Shown: piece by piece, positions 1 to 6,322 of the stretch | Position numbering within the stretch: the first letter of the stretch is position 1 | How the letters are laid out: every line of letters starts with the position of its first letter | Assembly (NCBI GenBank): GCA_020431545.1 | Contig: JAGQIB010000301.1 | Span: 1 to 6,322, forward strand | DNA: 6,322 bases | From: Gemmatimonadota bacterium | Lineage (GTDB): Bacteria; ARS69 | Direction: 5' to 3' | Notes under the pieces: generated by a model | The model's database searches: none | What the model saw: the letters and a program-made list of their open reading frames with translations, nothing else | What the model was told of the DNA's origin: nothing | Program-made: the position numbers and the translations under genes

Positions 1-110
1 CGCTCACCCCGCATGCGGGCGTGGGCGATGCCGCGCAGCTCGTCGTAGACGAGCGCGAAGAACGCCCGGGAATCCAGGGGGCCGGAGGGACCCGACGATT
101 CGTCCGCCAT
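1..110 (-). CDS. ECF-type RNA polymerase sigma factor, N-terminal fragment (cut by window edge)
   Basis: Only the first 36 codons lie in the window; the gene continues past the left edge. Residues 17-36 read FFALVYDELRGIAHARMRGE, which resembles the start of region 2 in the Sigma70_ECF group (typical pattern LVYDELRRLA..RLRRER). Members direct RNA polymerase to alternative promoters and are often found in many copies, sometimes beside Ser/Thr kinase genes, in Planctomycetota and Acidobacteriota. The ATG at 108-110 is the first possible start, because an in-frame TAG lies only four codons upstream (120-122). No Shine-Dalgarno sequence precedes it. The first 15 or so residues (rich in S, G and P) are an unconserved leader. 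The gene is divergent from the peptidase gene, with 85 bases between the two start codons. The family call rests on about 20 residues, so it is likely but not certain. Confidence 0.72.
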   Translation of the reverse strand, partial: MADESSGPSGPLDSRAFFALVYDELRGIAHARMRGE

Positions 111-116
111 CCGTCG

Positions 117-122
117 ATGCTA
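117..122 (-). promoter_or_regulatory. Possible -10 element for a leaderless sigma factor transcript
   Basis: On the minus strand TAGCAT (a TANNNT hexamer, 4/6 match to TATAAT) ends six bases before the ATG. Transcription would then begin at or next to the A of the start codon. This fits the absence of a ribosome binding site. No convincing -35 was found at 17 bases, and a 4/6 hexamer is easily met by chance. Confidence 0.3.
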
Positions 123-167
123 CCAGGGAACCGTGCCCGGCGGCTGGCGGATCGCGGGCCCGGGCCG

Positions 168-173
168 TATCCT
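168..173 (+). promoter_or_regulatory. Weak -10 candidate for the peptidase-membrane protein operon
   Basis: TATCCT matches TATAAT at four of six positions and is the most AT-rich spot in the gap. The bases 17 upstream (TGGCGG, 145-150) are a poor -35, so an activator or an alternative sigma factor may be needed. A GC palindrome (GGCCCGGGCC, 157-166) sits directly upstream of the hexamer. This is a tentative call. Confidence 0.28.
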
Positions 174-184
174 CGTTCGACCCG

Positions 185-190
185 AGGAGG
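185..190 (+). promoter_or_regulatory. Shine-Dalgarno site of the M16 peptidase gene
   Basis: AGGAGG lies five bases before the ATG at 196. This perfect site decides the start codon against the in-frame ATG at 133, which would add 21 residues of no recognisable character in front of the signal peptide. Confidence 0.88.
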
Positions 191-195
191 AAACG

Positions 196-2895
196 ATGTC
201 CGTGTCCGTCCGGCGGCTTGCCGCCGTCCTGCCGTTGCCGCTCGCCGTGCTTCTGTTCACCGAGACCGCGCCCGGGCTGGACGCCGTGGGGCCCCAGGCC
301 TGGATCGAGCGCATCCCGAACGGTCCCGAGGTGCTGTACCTGCCGCAGCGGTCCGTCCCGATGTTCTCGTGCACCGTGCTCGCTCCCTCGGGCTCCGCGC
401 GCGAGTCGAAGGCGACGAACGGCGCGGCCCACTACCTCGAGCACCTGCTCTTCAACGGCACCACGACCCGGAGTCGCGAGGTCATCTACGCGGAGACGGA
501 TCGTCTGGGCGCGTACAACAACGCGTCGACGCAGCGCGAACGGACGGTGTTCCAGCTGCTGCTGCCATCCGAGAACTGGCGGGAAGGGCTGGCGCTCCAG
601 GCCGACATGCTGCGCCACTCCACGCTGCCCGCCGACATGTTCGAGAAAGAGAAGGGAATCATCCTCGAGGAGCTCGCAAAGGACCGGTCGAATCCGCAGT
701 GGCAGGCGGATCGATTCACGTCGCGGGCGTTGTGGGGAGAATCCGCGCGGGGACTCGCCGTACTCGGGACCGAGGAATCGATCTCCGCGATGGATCCGGC
801 GGCCGTCGCCACGTTCTACCGGGAGTGCTACCGGCCGCGCGGGATGACGGTCGTGGTGATGGGGGACTTCGACCTCGAGGACGCACGGGCCGAGGTCGCG
901 CGGCAGTTCGGTGGCGATGACCAGCCGGAGACGGGGATCCCGCCCCGGCCGGCGTTCCCGCGCGGCCGGATGCTCCGGGCTCAGCCGATCGAGGGACTCG
1001 GCGGCGTCCAGGTGCGCGTGAACCTGCCGCTGCCCGAGCTCTCGGGGGACGACTTCGCGGCCGCGCGACTGCTCGAGAGCGTGCTCGCCTCGGGCGAACG
1101 CACGGCCCTCGCGCGGGCGACCGAGGCGCGGGGCATCACGGCGAGCTCCGTGTCGGCGTCCGTGGACGCGGGCGCGCCCTGGTCCCTCCTCACACTCGCG
1201 GCCGACGCGGAAGACGGCACGGACCCGGCCCTCGTGGCGCGAACGCTCCTCACTCACCTCGAGGCCCTCGCGACGCACGGCCCGGACCCGGCCGACCTCG
1301 ACGCCGCGCGCCGCGAGGTCGTGGCGGACGAGATCTCGCTCCGCGAGAAGATGCACTACTGGGGACTCATGCGCGCCGACGTCCTCGGCGCGGCCGGCCC
1401 TCGGGTCGCGGCAACCCTGGCCGAGCGCGTGTCGGAGTGCCCGGCCGAGGCGGTGCGAGCGCTCGCGCGCACCGCGCTCACCGACGGTCGCCTGCTCGCG
1501 ACCGCGGTCGGCACCACCGAGAACACGGAGTCCGCCCTGCCTCCCGTCTCCGCCGCCGACGCGACGTGGTGGCCCGCCACCCCGGGCGTCGCGGCGCCGG
1601 CGCCGCCCCCCGCGGCGCTCACCACCGAGACCACGATCCGTCGTGAGGTGCTCGCCGACGGGACGACGCTGATCGTGCACGCATCGCCGGACTCGCGCAC
1701 GTTCGCGGCCCAGGTCCTCCTCGATCGCGACGGACTCGAATCGGCGCTCGGCGTTCCGCGCGGTACCACCGACGTGGTCCACCGGGCGATGGATCTCGGC
1801 AGCGAGACGCGGGACGAGGGCCAGCTGCGTGGCCAGCTCGCGCGGCTCGGCGCCAAGCTCAAGACCACGGATTCCGACTGGATCCCGTACGACGACTACT
1901 ACTTCTCGCCGGAGTACTCGTACCTGCGCCTCGAGACGATCGACGTGTACGCGGCCGATGCGCTCGAGCTCCTCGCCGACGTGATGATGCACCCGCGCCT
2001 CGACGAGGCGACGTTCGAGAAGGCGAAGGGGGCCGCCGTCGCGCGGGCCGCGAAGGATCAGGGCTCCGCGAGCCAGGTCGCGAACCGGCTGTTCTGGCGC
2101 ATCTGCGGACGGCCGGATCTCGGCGGCGTGTACGGCGATCCGAAGGACCTCGAGAAGCTGACGCGGGAGGACGCCCGGCGGGCGCATGCTGCGCTGATCG
2201 CGCCGGAGCGCACGATCGTGGTCCTCTCCGGGAGCTCGCCGGCGGACGATCTCCTGGCGATCGGACGTCGACTGTTCGAGCGGCCGGCGCCGGCCGCCGC
2301 GAGCGGGAACGTCGCCCGGGAGCGGCAAGCGAAGGAACGGAAGACGAAGCTCGCGCGGAAACGTCACCAGGAGGAGAAGGTCGGTCAGGAGCAATCCTGG
2401 ATCTTCGTCGGATCGCGCCTCGACGAGCGCGACGAGATCCCCGCCGGCGATCTTCCCGCGCTCCGCCTCGCGACGTCGATCCTGTCCGACCGGCTCGCGG
2501 ACCAGCTGCGCGAGCGCGAGGGACTCGCGTACTCGATCGGCGCGTCGTTCCGCGCGTCGCCGCCGATCGTCCGGATGTCGGCCGGCACGCGCCCCGCGAA
2601 CCTGGAACGCATGGAGACGGGGATGCGCGAGGTGGCCGCCACGCTCGTGAGCGCGCCACCCACGGAAGACGCGCTCGTGGGAGCGCGCAACCGCGGCGAG
2701 GGGCGCGACCGGATGCGTCGCCTCGCGCGCATCGGGCAGGCCTACGCACTCGCGATGACGGAGTTCGCGGGCGAAGACCCCACGAAGCTCGACGAGCGGT
2801 CGGCCGCGCTCGCCGACGTCGCTCCGGAGGACGTCGTGCGCGTGGCGAAGCACTGGCTCGCGTTCGAGAATCCCGTCACGGCCATCGCCCGATGA
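196..2895 (+). CDS. Exported M16 (insulinase/pitrilysin-like) zinc metallopeptidase, single chain with two halves
   Basis: This 899-residue protein probably degrades or trims peptides in the periplasm. Residues 1 to about 25 form a signal peptide (RR at 6-7, then a hydrophobic stretch to F21); there is no lipobox cysteine. The N-terminal half carries the inverted zinc motif HxxEH as H79-Y-L-E82-H83. The third ligand is most likely E159 in FEKEKGIILEEL, 76 residues after H83, which is the family spacing. The second half begins near residue 478. Its equivalent of HxxEH is DVVHR (526-530), and its equivalent of E159 is R617, so it cannot bind zinc there. It keeps the substrate-binding Arg/Tyr pair as R772 and Y779 in LREREGLAY, with the seven-residue spacing known from insulin-degrading enzyme. 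The length matches one-chain family members of about 900 residues, such as PqqL. A Lys/Arg-rich segment lies at 708-728. The stop codon overlaps the next gene. Substrate unknown; family call firm. Confidence 0.93.
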   Translation: MSVSVRRLAAVLPLPLAVLLFTETAPGLDAVGPQAWIERIPNGPEVLYLPQRSVPMFSCTVLAPSGSARESKATNGAAHYLEHLLFNGTTTRSREVIYAETDRLGAYNNASTQRERTVFQLLLPSENWREGLALQADMLRHSTLPADMFEKEKGIILEELAKDRSNPQWQADRFTSRALWGESARGLAVLGTEESISAMDPAAVATFYRECYRPRGMTVVVMGDFDLEDARAEVARQFGGDDQPETGIPPRPAFPRGRMLRAQPIEGLGGVQVRVNLPLPELSGDDFAAARLLESVLASGERTALARATEARGITASSVSASVDAGAPWSLLTLAADAEDGTDPALVARTLLTHLEALATHGPDPADLDAARREVVADEISLREKMHYWGLMRADVLGAAGPRVAATLAERVSECPAEAVRALARTALTDGRLLATAVGTTENTESALPPVSAADATWWPATPGVAAPAPPPAALTTETTIRREVLADGTTLIVHASPDSRTFAAQVLLDRDGLESALGVPRGTTDVVHRAMDLGSETRDEGQLRGQLARLGAKLKTTDSDWIPYDDYYFSPEYSYLRLETIDVYAADALELLADVMMHPRLDEATFEKAKGAAVARAAKDQGSASQVANRLFWRICGRPDLGGVYGDPKDLEKLTREDARRAHAALIAPERTIVVLSGSSPADDLLAIGRRLFERPAPAAASGNVARERQAKERKTKLARKRHQEEKVGQEQSWIFVGSRLDERDEIPAGDLPALRLATSILSDRLADQLREREGLAYSIGASFRASPPIVRMSAGTRPANLERMETGMREVAATLVSAPPTEDALVGARNRGEGRDRMRRLARIGQAYALAMTEFAGEDPTKLDERSAALADVAPEDVVRVAKHWLAFENPVTAIAR
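2892..2895 (+). other. ATGA stop-start overlap joining the peptidase and membrane protein genes
   Basis: The ATG of the membrane protein gene (2892-2894) shares bases with the TGA of the peptidase gene (2893-2895). The preceding 20 bases contain no purine-rich ribosome binding site. Termination-reinitiation is the likely way the second gene is translated, which would tie the amounts of the two proteins together. Confidence 0.85.
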
Positions 2896-5039
2896 GCGAT
2901 CGCCGGTCGCGGTGGCTCGCGGGCCTCGGTCTGCTCGCGGTCACCGCGACGTGGCTCGCCCTGCTGTTCTGTCAGGTTCGCTGGCCGGAGCCCTTTCTGA
3001 ACGACTCCGTCCTGCACTTCGGACTCATCCGGTCGCTCGCGAGCGCGGCCGAGCGCGGGCAGTCGATCCTCGATCCGTGGGTCCCGGGCTACACGCTCGG
3101 GTACCCCGTGTTCCACTACTACCAGAGCCTCCCGCACTTCACGGTGCTCGCGTTCGACACGATCACGCCGTTCTCCCTCGTGCGCAGCTTCAAGATCGTG
3201 GAGTGGCTCGCGGTGGCGACCTTGCCGATCCCGGTGTTCCTGGCGATGCGCGTGTTCGGGTTCGGCCGCCTCGCGGCGCTGCTGGCCGCCGCCCTCGCGC
3301 TGGGCGCCCGTACGGACTCGCTCCACGGACTCGATTTCGAGAGCTACACGTGGCAGGGACTCGGCCAGTACGCCCAGGCGTTCGGCGGGTGGTTCTTCCC
3401 GCTCGCCCTCGCGCTGTCGTGGCGGGCGGTGCGCGGGGAGCGCGGACTGTTCGGCGCGACGCTGGCCCTGTGCGTGACCTTCCTCTCCCACTTCGCGCTC
3501 GGGTACATGGCGTGCATGGCGGCCGGGATCGCGGCGCTCACGGGACCGACGCGCGAGATCCCGCGTCGCCTCGGGCGGGTGGCGATCATCGGCGCGATCA
3601 CGGGACTCGTGATCCTGCCGATCGCGGTCCCGATCTTCCGCGACTTCGCCTGGTACAACGTGAGCACGCTCGTGCCGTCGTGGAAGTACAACTCGTTCGG
3701 CCACGAGGTCGTGCTGCGCTGGCTCGTGACCGGGAAGATCTTCGACTTCGCGCGGTGGCCGGTGCTGACGGTGCTGGTGGGCGCGGGGCTGGTCGTGGCC
3801 GCGGCGCGCGTGCGGCGTTCGGAGCGGGATCGGGTGCTCCTGATCTGGTTCGTGTTCTTCCTGCTGCTGTTCTTCGGCCGTCCCACGTGGGGCAAGCTGC
3901 TGCACCTGCTGCCGCTCGGGAGCGGCTTCCACTATTCGCGTGCCGTGTACGTCGTGCAGCAGGTCGGTACGATGCTGGCGGGCGCCGGCCTCGCGGCGGC
4001 GGCGATCGCGATCGCGCGGCGCGGGCGGGTCGGCGTGGCCGCGGCGGTGGCGCTCGTGGTGATCGCGATCGCGCCCATCGCGTGGGATCGCGTCACGTAC
4101 CTGCGCTGGAACTCGGACCTGGTGCAGGAGGCGGCGACCGGGCTCGAGAAGGACGGCGCGGATCTGGACCGGGCGCTCGCCGACGTCGCGGCGGATCGGT
4201 TCGGTCGCGTGTACGCGGGGCAGGGTCGGCCGGGCTCGGGCTGGGGCGGCAACTTCATGGTCGGGTGGACACCGGTGTACGCTTGGCTTCCGCTCCGCGA
4301 GCTCGACGCGTTCGGCTACCTCTATCACATGTGGTCGCTGAACGCGGACTGCCACGACACGTTCGACGAGGGCAACGTCGCGCACTACCGCGCCTTCGGC
4401 ATCCGGCACGTGATGACCCCGAGCGACCTGAACGTGCCGCCGTTCGCGAAGCGCGTGGCGACGCACGGCCGGTTCGCGGTGTGGGAAGTGGACGTGCCGG
4501 GTCTCGTGGATCTCGTCGACGTTCCGTACGCGCTCGACGTCTCCAAGCGGAACGTCACCCGGGTCCACCGGAAGTGGTTGAAGTCGACTCTTCCCGCGAA
4601 GGGCGTGCACCCGGCGATCCGGTTGACGGAGGCGCGGCTCCCGGCGGATCCCGAGGCGCTCGCGGCCGACGGCATCGACTTCCGTCCACCGGACTTCACG
4701 CCGGCCGGCTCACCCGGCGAGATCCTCGAGCGCGAGCGTCTCGGCGAGGACTTCCGGGTCCGGGTGCGAGCGGATCGCCCGTGCCACGTCGTGCTGAAGA
4801 TGACCTACCACCCCGGCTGGCACGCCACGCTCGACGGTGTCGAAACCGAGACCGTCCACGTCATGCCGAGCTACGTCGCGGTCGCCGTTCCGGCCGGCGA
4901 ACACGAGGTGACGTTCCGCTACCGGGGCGGGCGGGATCGCGGTCCCCTGAGCGTGGTCGCGGCGTGCGCACTGCTCGGCCTGTTCGGGGTCGAGCGACGT
5001 CGCCGCCGGGGCCTTCCCCGGGAGCCCCTCCGCGACTGA
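2892..5039 (+). CDS. Polytopic membrane protein, GT-C/YfhO-like putative glycosyltransferase
   Basis: The 715-residue product has about a dozen hydrophobic segments: one at 10-27, a cluster from about 105 to 398, and a last one at 685-700. The first extracytoplasmic loop holds D38 (PFLNDSVLHFGLIR), placed like the catalytic Asp of GT-C enzymes. It is followed by DPWVPGYTLGYPVFHYYQSL (61-80), which resembles the DW..GYPFFYFYPPL signature of the PTPS-related membrane family. Residues 400-680 are a soluble domain. It has FGIRHVMTPSDL (502-513), like the RYVLTP segments of YfhO-type proteins, and YHPGWHATLDG (639-649) with a final beta-sandwich. By family, it would transfer a sugar from a polyprenyl-phosphate carrier outside the inner membrane; donor and acceptor are unknown. 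The start overlaps the peptidase stop as ATGA, with no Shine-Dalgarno site of its own, which suggests translational coupling. It could instead be a non-catalytic transport or assembly protein. Confidence 0.78.
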   Translation: MSDRRSRWLAGLGLLAVTATWLALLFCQVRWPEPFLNDSVLHFGLIRSLASAAERGQSILDPWVPGYTLGYPVFHYYQSLPHFTVLAFDTITPFSLVRSFKIVEWLAVATLPIPVFLAMRVFGFGRLAALLAAALALGARTDSLHGLDFESYTWQGLGQYAQAFGGWFFPLALALSWRAVRGERGLFGATLALCVTFLSHFALGYMACMAAGIAALTGPTREIPRRLGRVAIIGAITGLVILPIAVPIFRDFAWYNVSTLVPSWKYNSFGHEVVLRWLVTGKIFDFARWPVLTVLVGAGLVVAAARVRRSERDRVLLIWFVFFLLLFFGRPTWGKLLHLLPLGSGFHYSRAVYVVQQVGTMLAGAGLAAAAIAIARRGRVGVAAAVALVVIAIAPIAWDRVTYLRWNSDLVQEAATGLEKDGADLDRALADVAADRFGRVYAGQGRPGSGWGGNFMVGWTPVYAWLPLRELDAFGYLYHMWSLNADCHDTFDEGNVAHYRAFGIRHVMTPSDLNVPPFAKRVATHGRFAVWEVDVPGLVDLVDVPYALDVSKRNVTRVHRKWLKSTLPAKGVHPAIRLTEARLPADPEALAADGIDFRPPDFTPAGSPGEILERERLGEDFRVRVRADRPCHVVLKMTYHPGWHATLDGVETETVHVMPSYVAVAVPAGEHEVTFRYRGGRDRGPLSVVAACALLGLFGVERRRRRGLPREPLRD

Positions 5040-5052
5040 CCGGATTCTGGCC

Positions 5053-5096
5053 GCATCCCGGTCGCGTCCCGACCGGCCGACCGCGATCCGGGACGC
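5053..5096 (+). terminator. GC-rich hairpin after the operon, possible terminator without a U-tract
   Basis: TCCCGGTCGCG (5056-5066) pairs with CGCGATCCGGGA (5082-5093) with one bulged base and a 15-base loop. The stem can be extended outward by GC pairs to 5053 and 5096 across one mismatch. It lies 13 bases after the membrane protein stop codon, where a terminator is expected. No run of T follows, so it may be a U-tract-free terminator, an RNA 3' end stabiliser, or chance in GC-rich DNA. Confidence 0.42.
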
Positions 5097-5157
5097 CGGG
5101 CAGGCCGAAAACCGCCACCCGCGCGCACGCTCCGAGAAGGGCCTTCACGGCACGCAG

Positions 5158-5185
5158 GGGCCCATTCGGGCCCGTCCGGGCCACC
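5158..5185. repeat. Three GGGCCC-type units spaced ten bases apart
   Basis: GGGCCC at 5158-5163 and 5168-5173 and GGGCC at 5178-5182 follow one another with exact ten-base spacing. The first two can also pair as a 6-bp stem with an ATTC loop. They lie about 20 bases upstream of the -35 box of the radical SAM gene promoter. Helical-turn spacing would suit a protein binding site, but no regulator is known, and such words are common in GC-rich DNA. Confidence 0.3.
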
Positions 5186-5202
5186 GATCGCCGCCGCGAC
5201 GT

Positions 5203-5232
5203 TTGAACGCAGTCCCGTCCGACCTGTATACT
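5203..5232 (+). promoter_or_regulatory. Sigma-70-like promoter of the radical SAM gene
   Basis: TTGAAC (5203-5208, 4/6 match to TTGACA) and TATACT (5227-5232, 5/6 match to TATAAT) are separated by 18 bases. The AT-rich island stands out from its surroundings. Transcription would begin near 5239, giving a leader of about 60 bases. The start of that leader can fold into a six-pair all-GC hairpin (CGGCCG 5240-5245 with CGGCCG 5252-5257). Confidence 0.66.
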
Positions 5233-5285
5233 CTCTTCTCGGCCGCCCGCCCGGCCGCCTCGCGAACGCCCCCGGGCCGACTCCC

Positions 5286-5291
5286 GAAGGA
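5286..5291 (+). promoter_or_regulatory. Ribosome binding site supporting a TTG start
   Basis: GAAGGA lies nine bases upstream of TTG at 5301. The spacing is slightly long but usable. The first residues after this TTG (RVTLIQPP) match the usual beginning of B12-binding radical SAM proteins (MRVLLIQPP-like), which confirms the start. Confidence 0.68.
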
Positions 5292-5300
5292 ATCGACTTC

Positions 5301-6322
5301 TTGCGCGTCACGCTCATCCAGCCGCCGCAGCTGATCTCGCCCACGAACTACATCTCCACGATCGCGATCCCCCCGCTCGGGCTCGCGTACCTCGCCTCGT
5401 CCGCCCTCGCCGCCGGCCACCGGGTCGACGTCGTGGACGCGGTCGGAGACGCGCTGGAGAAGATCTGGGAGTTCGACGACGGGCACGGCGTGTGGCTGCG
5501 CGGTCTCGAGTTCGGGGAGATCCTGGACCGGATCGATCCGGAGACGGACGTCATCGGCGTGGGCCTCATGTTCTCTTGCGGCTGGCCGCCGGTCCGCAAG
5601 CTCCTGCGCGAGATGCGCGACCGGTTCCCGCGGGCCGCGATCGTGCTCGGCGGCGAGCACGCGTCGGCGGAGCCCGAGCAGGTGCTGGCGGAGTCGCCGA
5701 CCGATCTCTGCGTGCTCGGCGAGGGCGAGGAGACGCTCGTCGAGATCCTGGACTGCCTGAGCACCGGCCGCTCGCTCGCGGACGTCGCCGGCGTCGCCTG
5801 GCGCAACGAAGCCGGCGAGACGGTCAAGAACCCCGCGCGCGCCCGGATCCGGGACCTGGACGAGATCCCGCAACCGAAGTGGGACCTCTTTCCGGTGGAG
5901 ACCTACATCGAGTACGCGAGCCCGCACGGCGCCGTCCGCGGCCGCTCCATGCCGATGCTCGCCACGCGCGGCTGCCCCTACCAGTGCACGTTCTGCAGCT
6001 CGCCGCAGATGTGGACCACCGCCTGGCGCGCCCGCGACGCGACGCTCGTGATCGAGGAGATGGAGTGGCTGAACGCCACCTACGGCGCCACGGACTTCCA
6101 CTTCGAGGATCTCACCGCGGTCGTCAAGCGGACCTGGATCGTGGACTTCTGCAAGCTGCTGATCGAGCGCGGCCACGACTTCACGTGGCAGCTCCCGTCC
6201 GGCACGCGCAGCGAGGCGATCGACGACGAAGTGGCGCAGCTCATGGTGAAGGCCGGCTGCCGCAACTTCAGCTACTCGATCGAGTCCGGCTCGGTGGAGA
6301 CCCTGAAGATCATCAAGAAGCG
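5301..6322 (+). CDS. B12-binding domain radical SAM protein, N-terminal part (cut by window edge)
   Basis: The first 340 codons are present and the gene continues past the right edge. Residues 1 to about 155 form a cobalamin-binding Rossmann-like domain. It opens with RVTLIQPP, then has IPPLGLAYLASSALAAGH (23-40), LGGEHAS (116-122) and LGEGEE (139-144). The histidine of the DxHxxG motif is missing (V48 after D46), as in many radical SAM members of this superfamily. The radical SAM domain follows with the [4Fe-4S] cysteines C225, C229 and C232 in RGCPYQCTFC, then FHFEDLT near the second core strand and SIESGS near the end. The enzyme should use S-adenosylmethionine, and probably cobalamin, for a methylation, cyclisation or rearrangement, as in the BchE and HpnJ relatives. 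Substrate unknown. The gene has its own promoter and is not part of the preceding operon. It uses TTG as start codon. Confidence 0.92.
   Translation, partial: MRVTLIQPPQLISPTNYISTIAIPPLGLAYLASSALAAGHRVDVVDAVGDALEKIWEFDDGHGVWLRGLEFGEILDRIDPETDVIGVGLMFSCGWPPVRKLLREMRDRFPRAAIVLGGEHASAEPEQVLAESPTDLCVLGEGEETLVEILDCLSTGRSLADVAGVAWRNEAGETVKNPARARIRDLDEIPQPKWDLFPVETYIEYASPHGAVRGRSMPMLATRGCPYQCTFCSSPQMWTTAWRARDATLVIEEMEWLNATYGATDFHFEDLTAVVKRTWIVDFCKLLIERGHDFTWQLPSGTRSEAIDDEVAQLMVKAGCRNFSYSIESGSVETLKIIKK

Noticed and set aside
133..195. Upstream ATG at 133 as start of the peptidase
   Set aside because: It would put a 21-residue non-hydrophobic extension before the signal peptide. The perfect AGGAGG at 185-190 points to the ATG at 196.
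4..2853. 949-codon open frame on the minus strand opposite the peptidase gene
   Set aside because: It is a shadow of the GC-biased third positions of the peptidase gene. Its translation is Arg/His/Pro-rich with no recognisable domain, while the opposite strand has a clear catalytic motif, signal peptide and ribosome binding site.
4002..4073. Repeated GCGATCGCGATCGCG-like words (4002-4016 and 4061-4073)
   Set aside because: Both copies encode alternating Ala-Ile in neighbouring membrane helices of the GT-C-like protein. Coding constraint and codon bias explain them.
2742..4610. 622-codon open frame on the minus strand opposite the membrane protein gene
   Set aside because: The composition (Arg, His, Glu, Pro-rich) and lack of motifs mark it as a shadow frame; the plus strand encodes clear membrane segments and family motifs.
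2912..5206. 764-codon plus-strand frame overlapping the membrane protein gene
   Set aside because: It is an out-of-frame, Arg/Gly/Ala-rich translation of the same DNA, with no domain and no ribosome binding site.
5239..5300. Cobalamin riboswitch in the radical SAM gene leader
   Set aside because: The predicted leader is only about 60 bases and shows no B12-box-like sequence, which is too short for this riboswitch class.
5145..6176. 343-codon minus-strand frame opposite the radical SAM gene
   Set aside because: It is a shadow; the plus strand here encodes the conserved B12-binding and CxxxCxxC motifs.

Overview
The window comes from a high-GC bacterium (roughly 70% G+C by eye, with strong G/C preference at third codon positions). 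It is probably a Gram-negative from a phylum such as Planctomycetota, Acidobacteriota, Eisenbacteria or a relative. That guess rests on base composition, on the type of sigma factor at the left edge and on the exported M16 peptidase. The sequence alone does not fix the taxon. No mobile element, CRISPR array, tRNA or rRNA was seen.

Layout. (1) Bases 1-110, minus strand: the first 36 codons of an ECF-type sigma factor that runs off the left edge. (2) Bases 111-195: a short divergent promoter region. (3) Bases 196-2895, plus strand: a complete 899-residue exported M16 zinc peptidase with an active N-terminal half and a degenerate C-terminal half. (4) Bases 2892-5039, plus strand: a 715-residue polytopic membrane protein of the GT-C/YfhO-like kind, joined to the peptidase gene by an ATGA overlap, so the two form one translationally coupled unit. 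(5) Bases 5040-5300: an intergenic stretch with a GC-rich hairpin just after the operon, a GGGCCC repeat, and a good sigma-70-like promoter. (6) Bases 5301 to the right edge, plus strand: the first 340 codons of a cobalamin-binding radical SAM protein that starts at TTG.

How the genes may work together. The peptidase and the membrane protein are co-transcribed, and both should act at or beyond the inner membrane: one degrades peptides in the periplasm, the other probably moves sugars from a lipid carrier. The radical SAM gene has its own promoter and is a separate transcription unit, although enzymes of this class often modify lipids or other envelope compounds. The divergent sigma factor could control the operon, but only its position suggests this.

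The window is mostly ordinary in gene content. The points most worth a second look are the internal duplication and loss of zinc ligands in the peptidase, the unusual coupling of an M16 peptidase to a GT-C-like protein, a possible leaderless start for the sigma factor, and the TTG-started, edge-truncated radical SAM gene, which simple ATG-based gene finding would miss.
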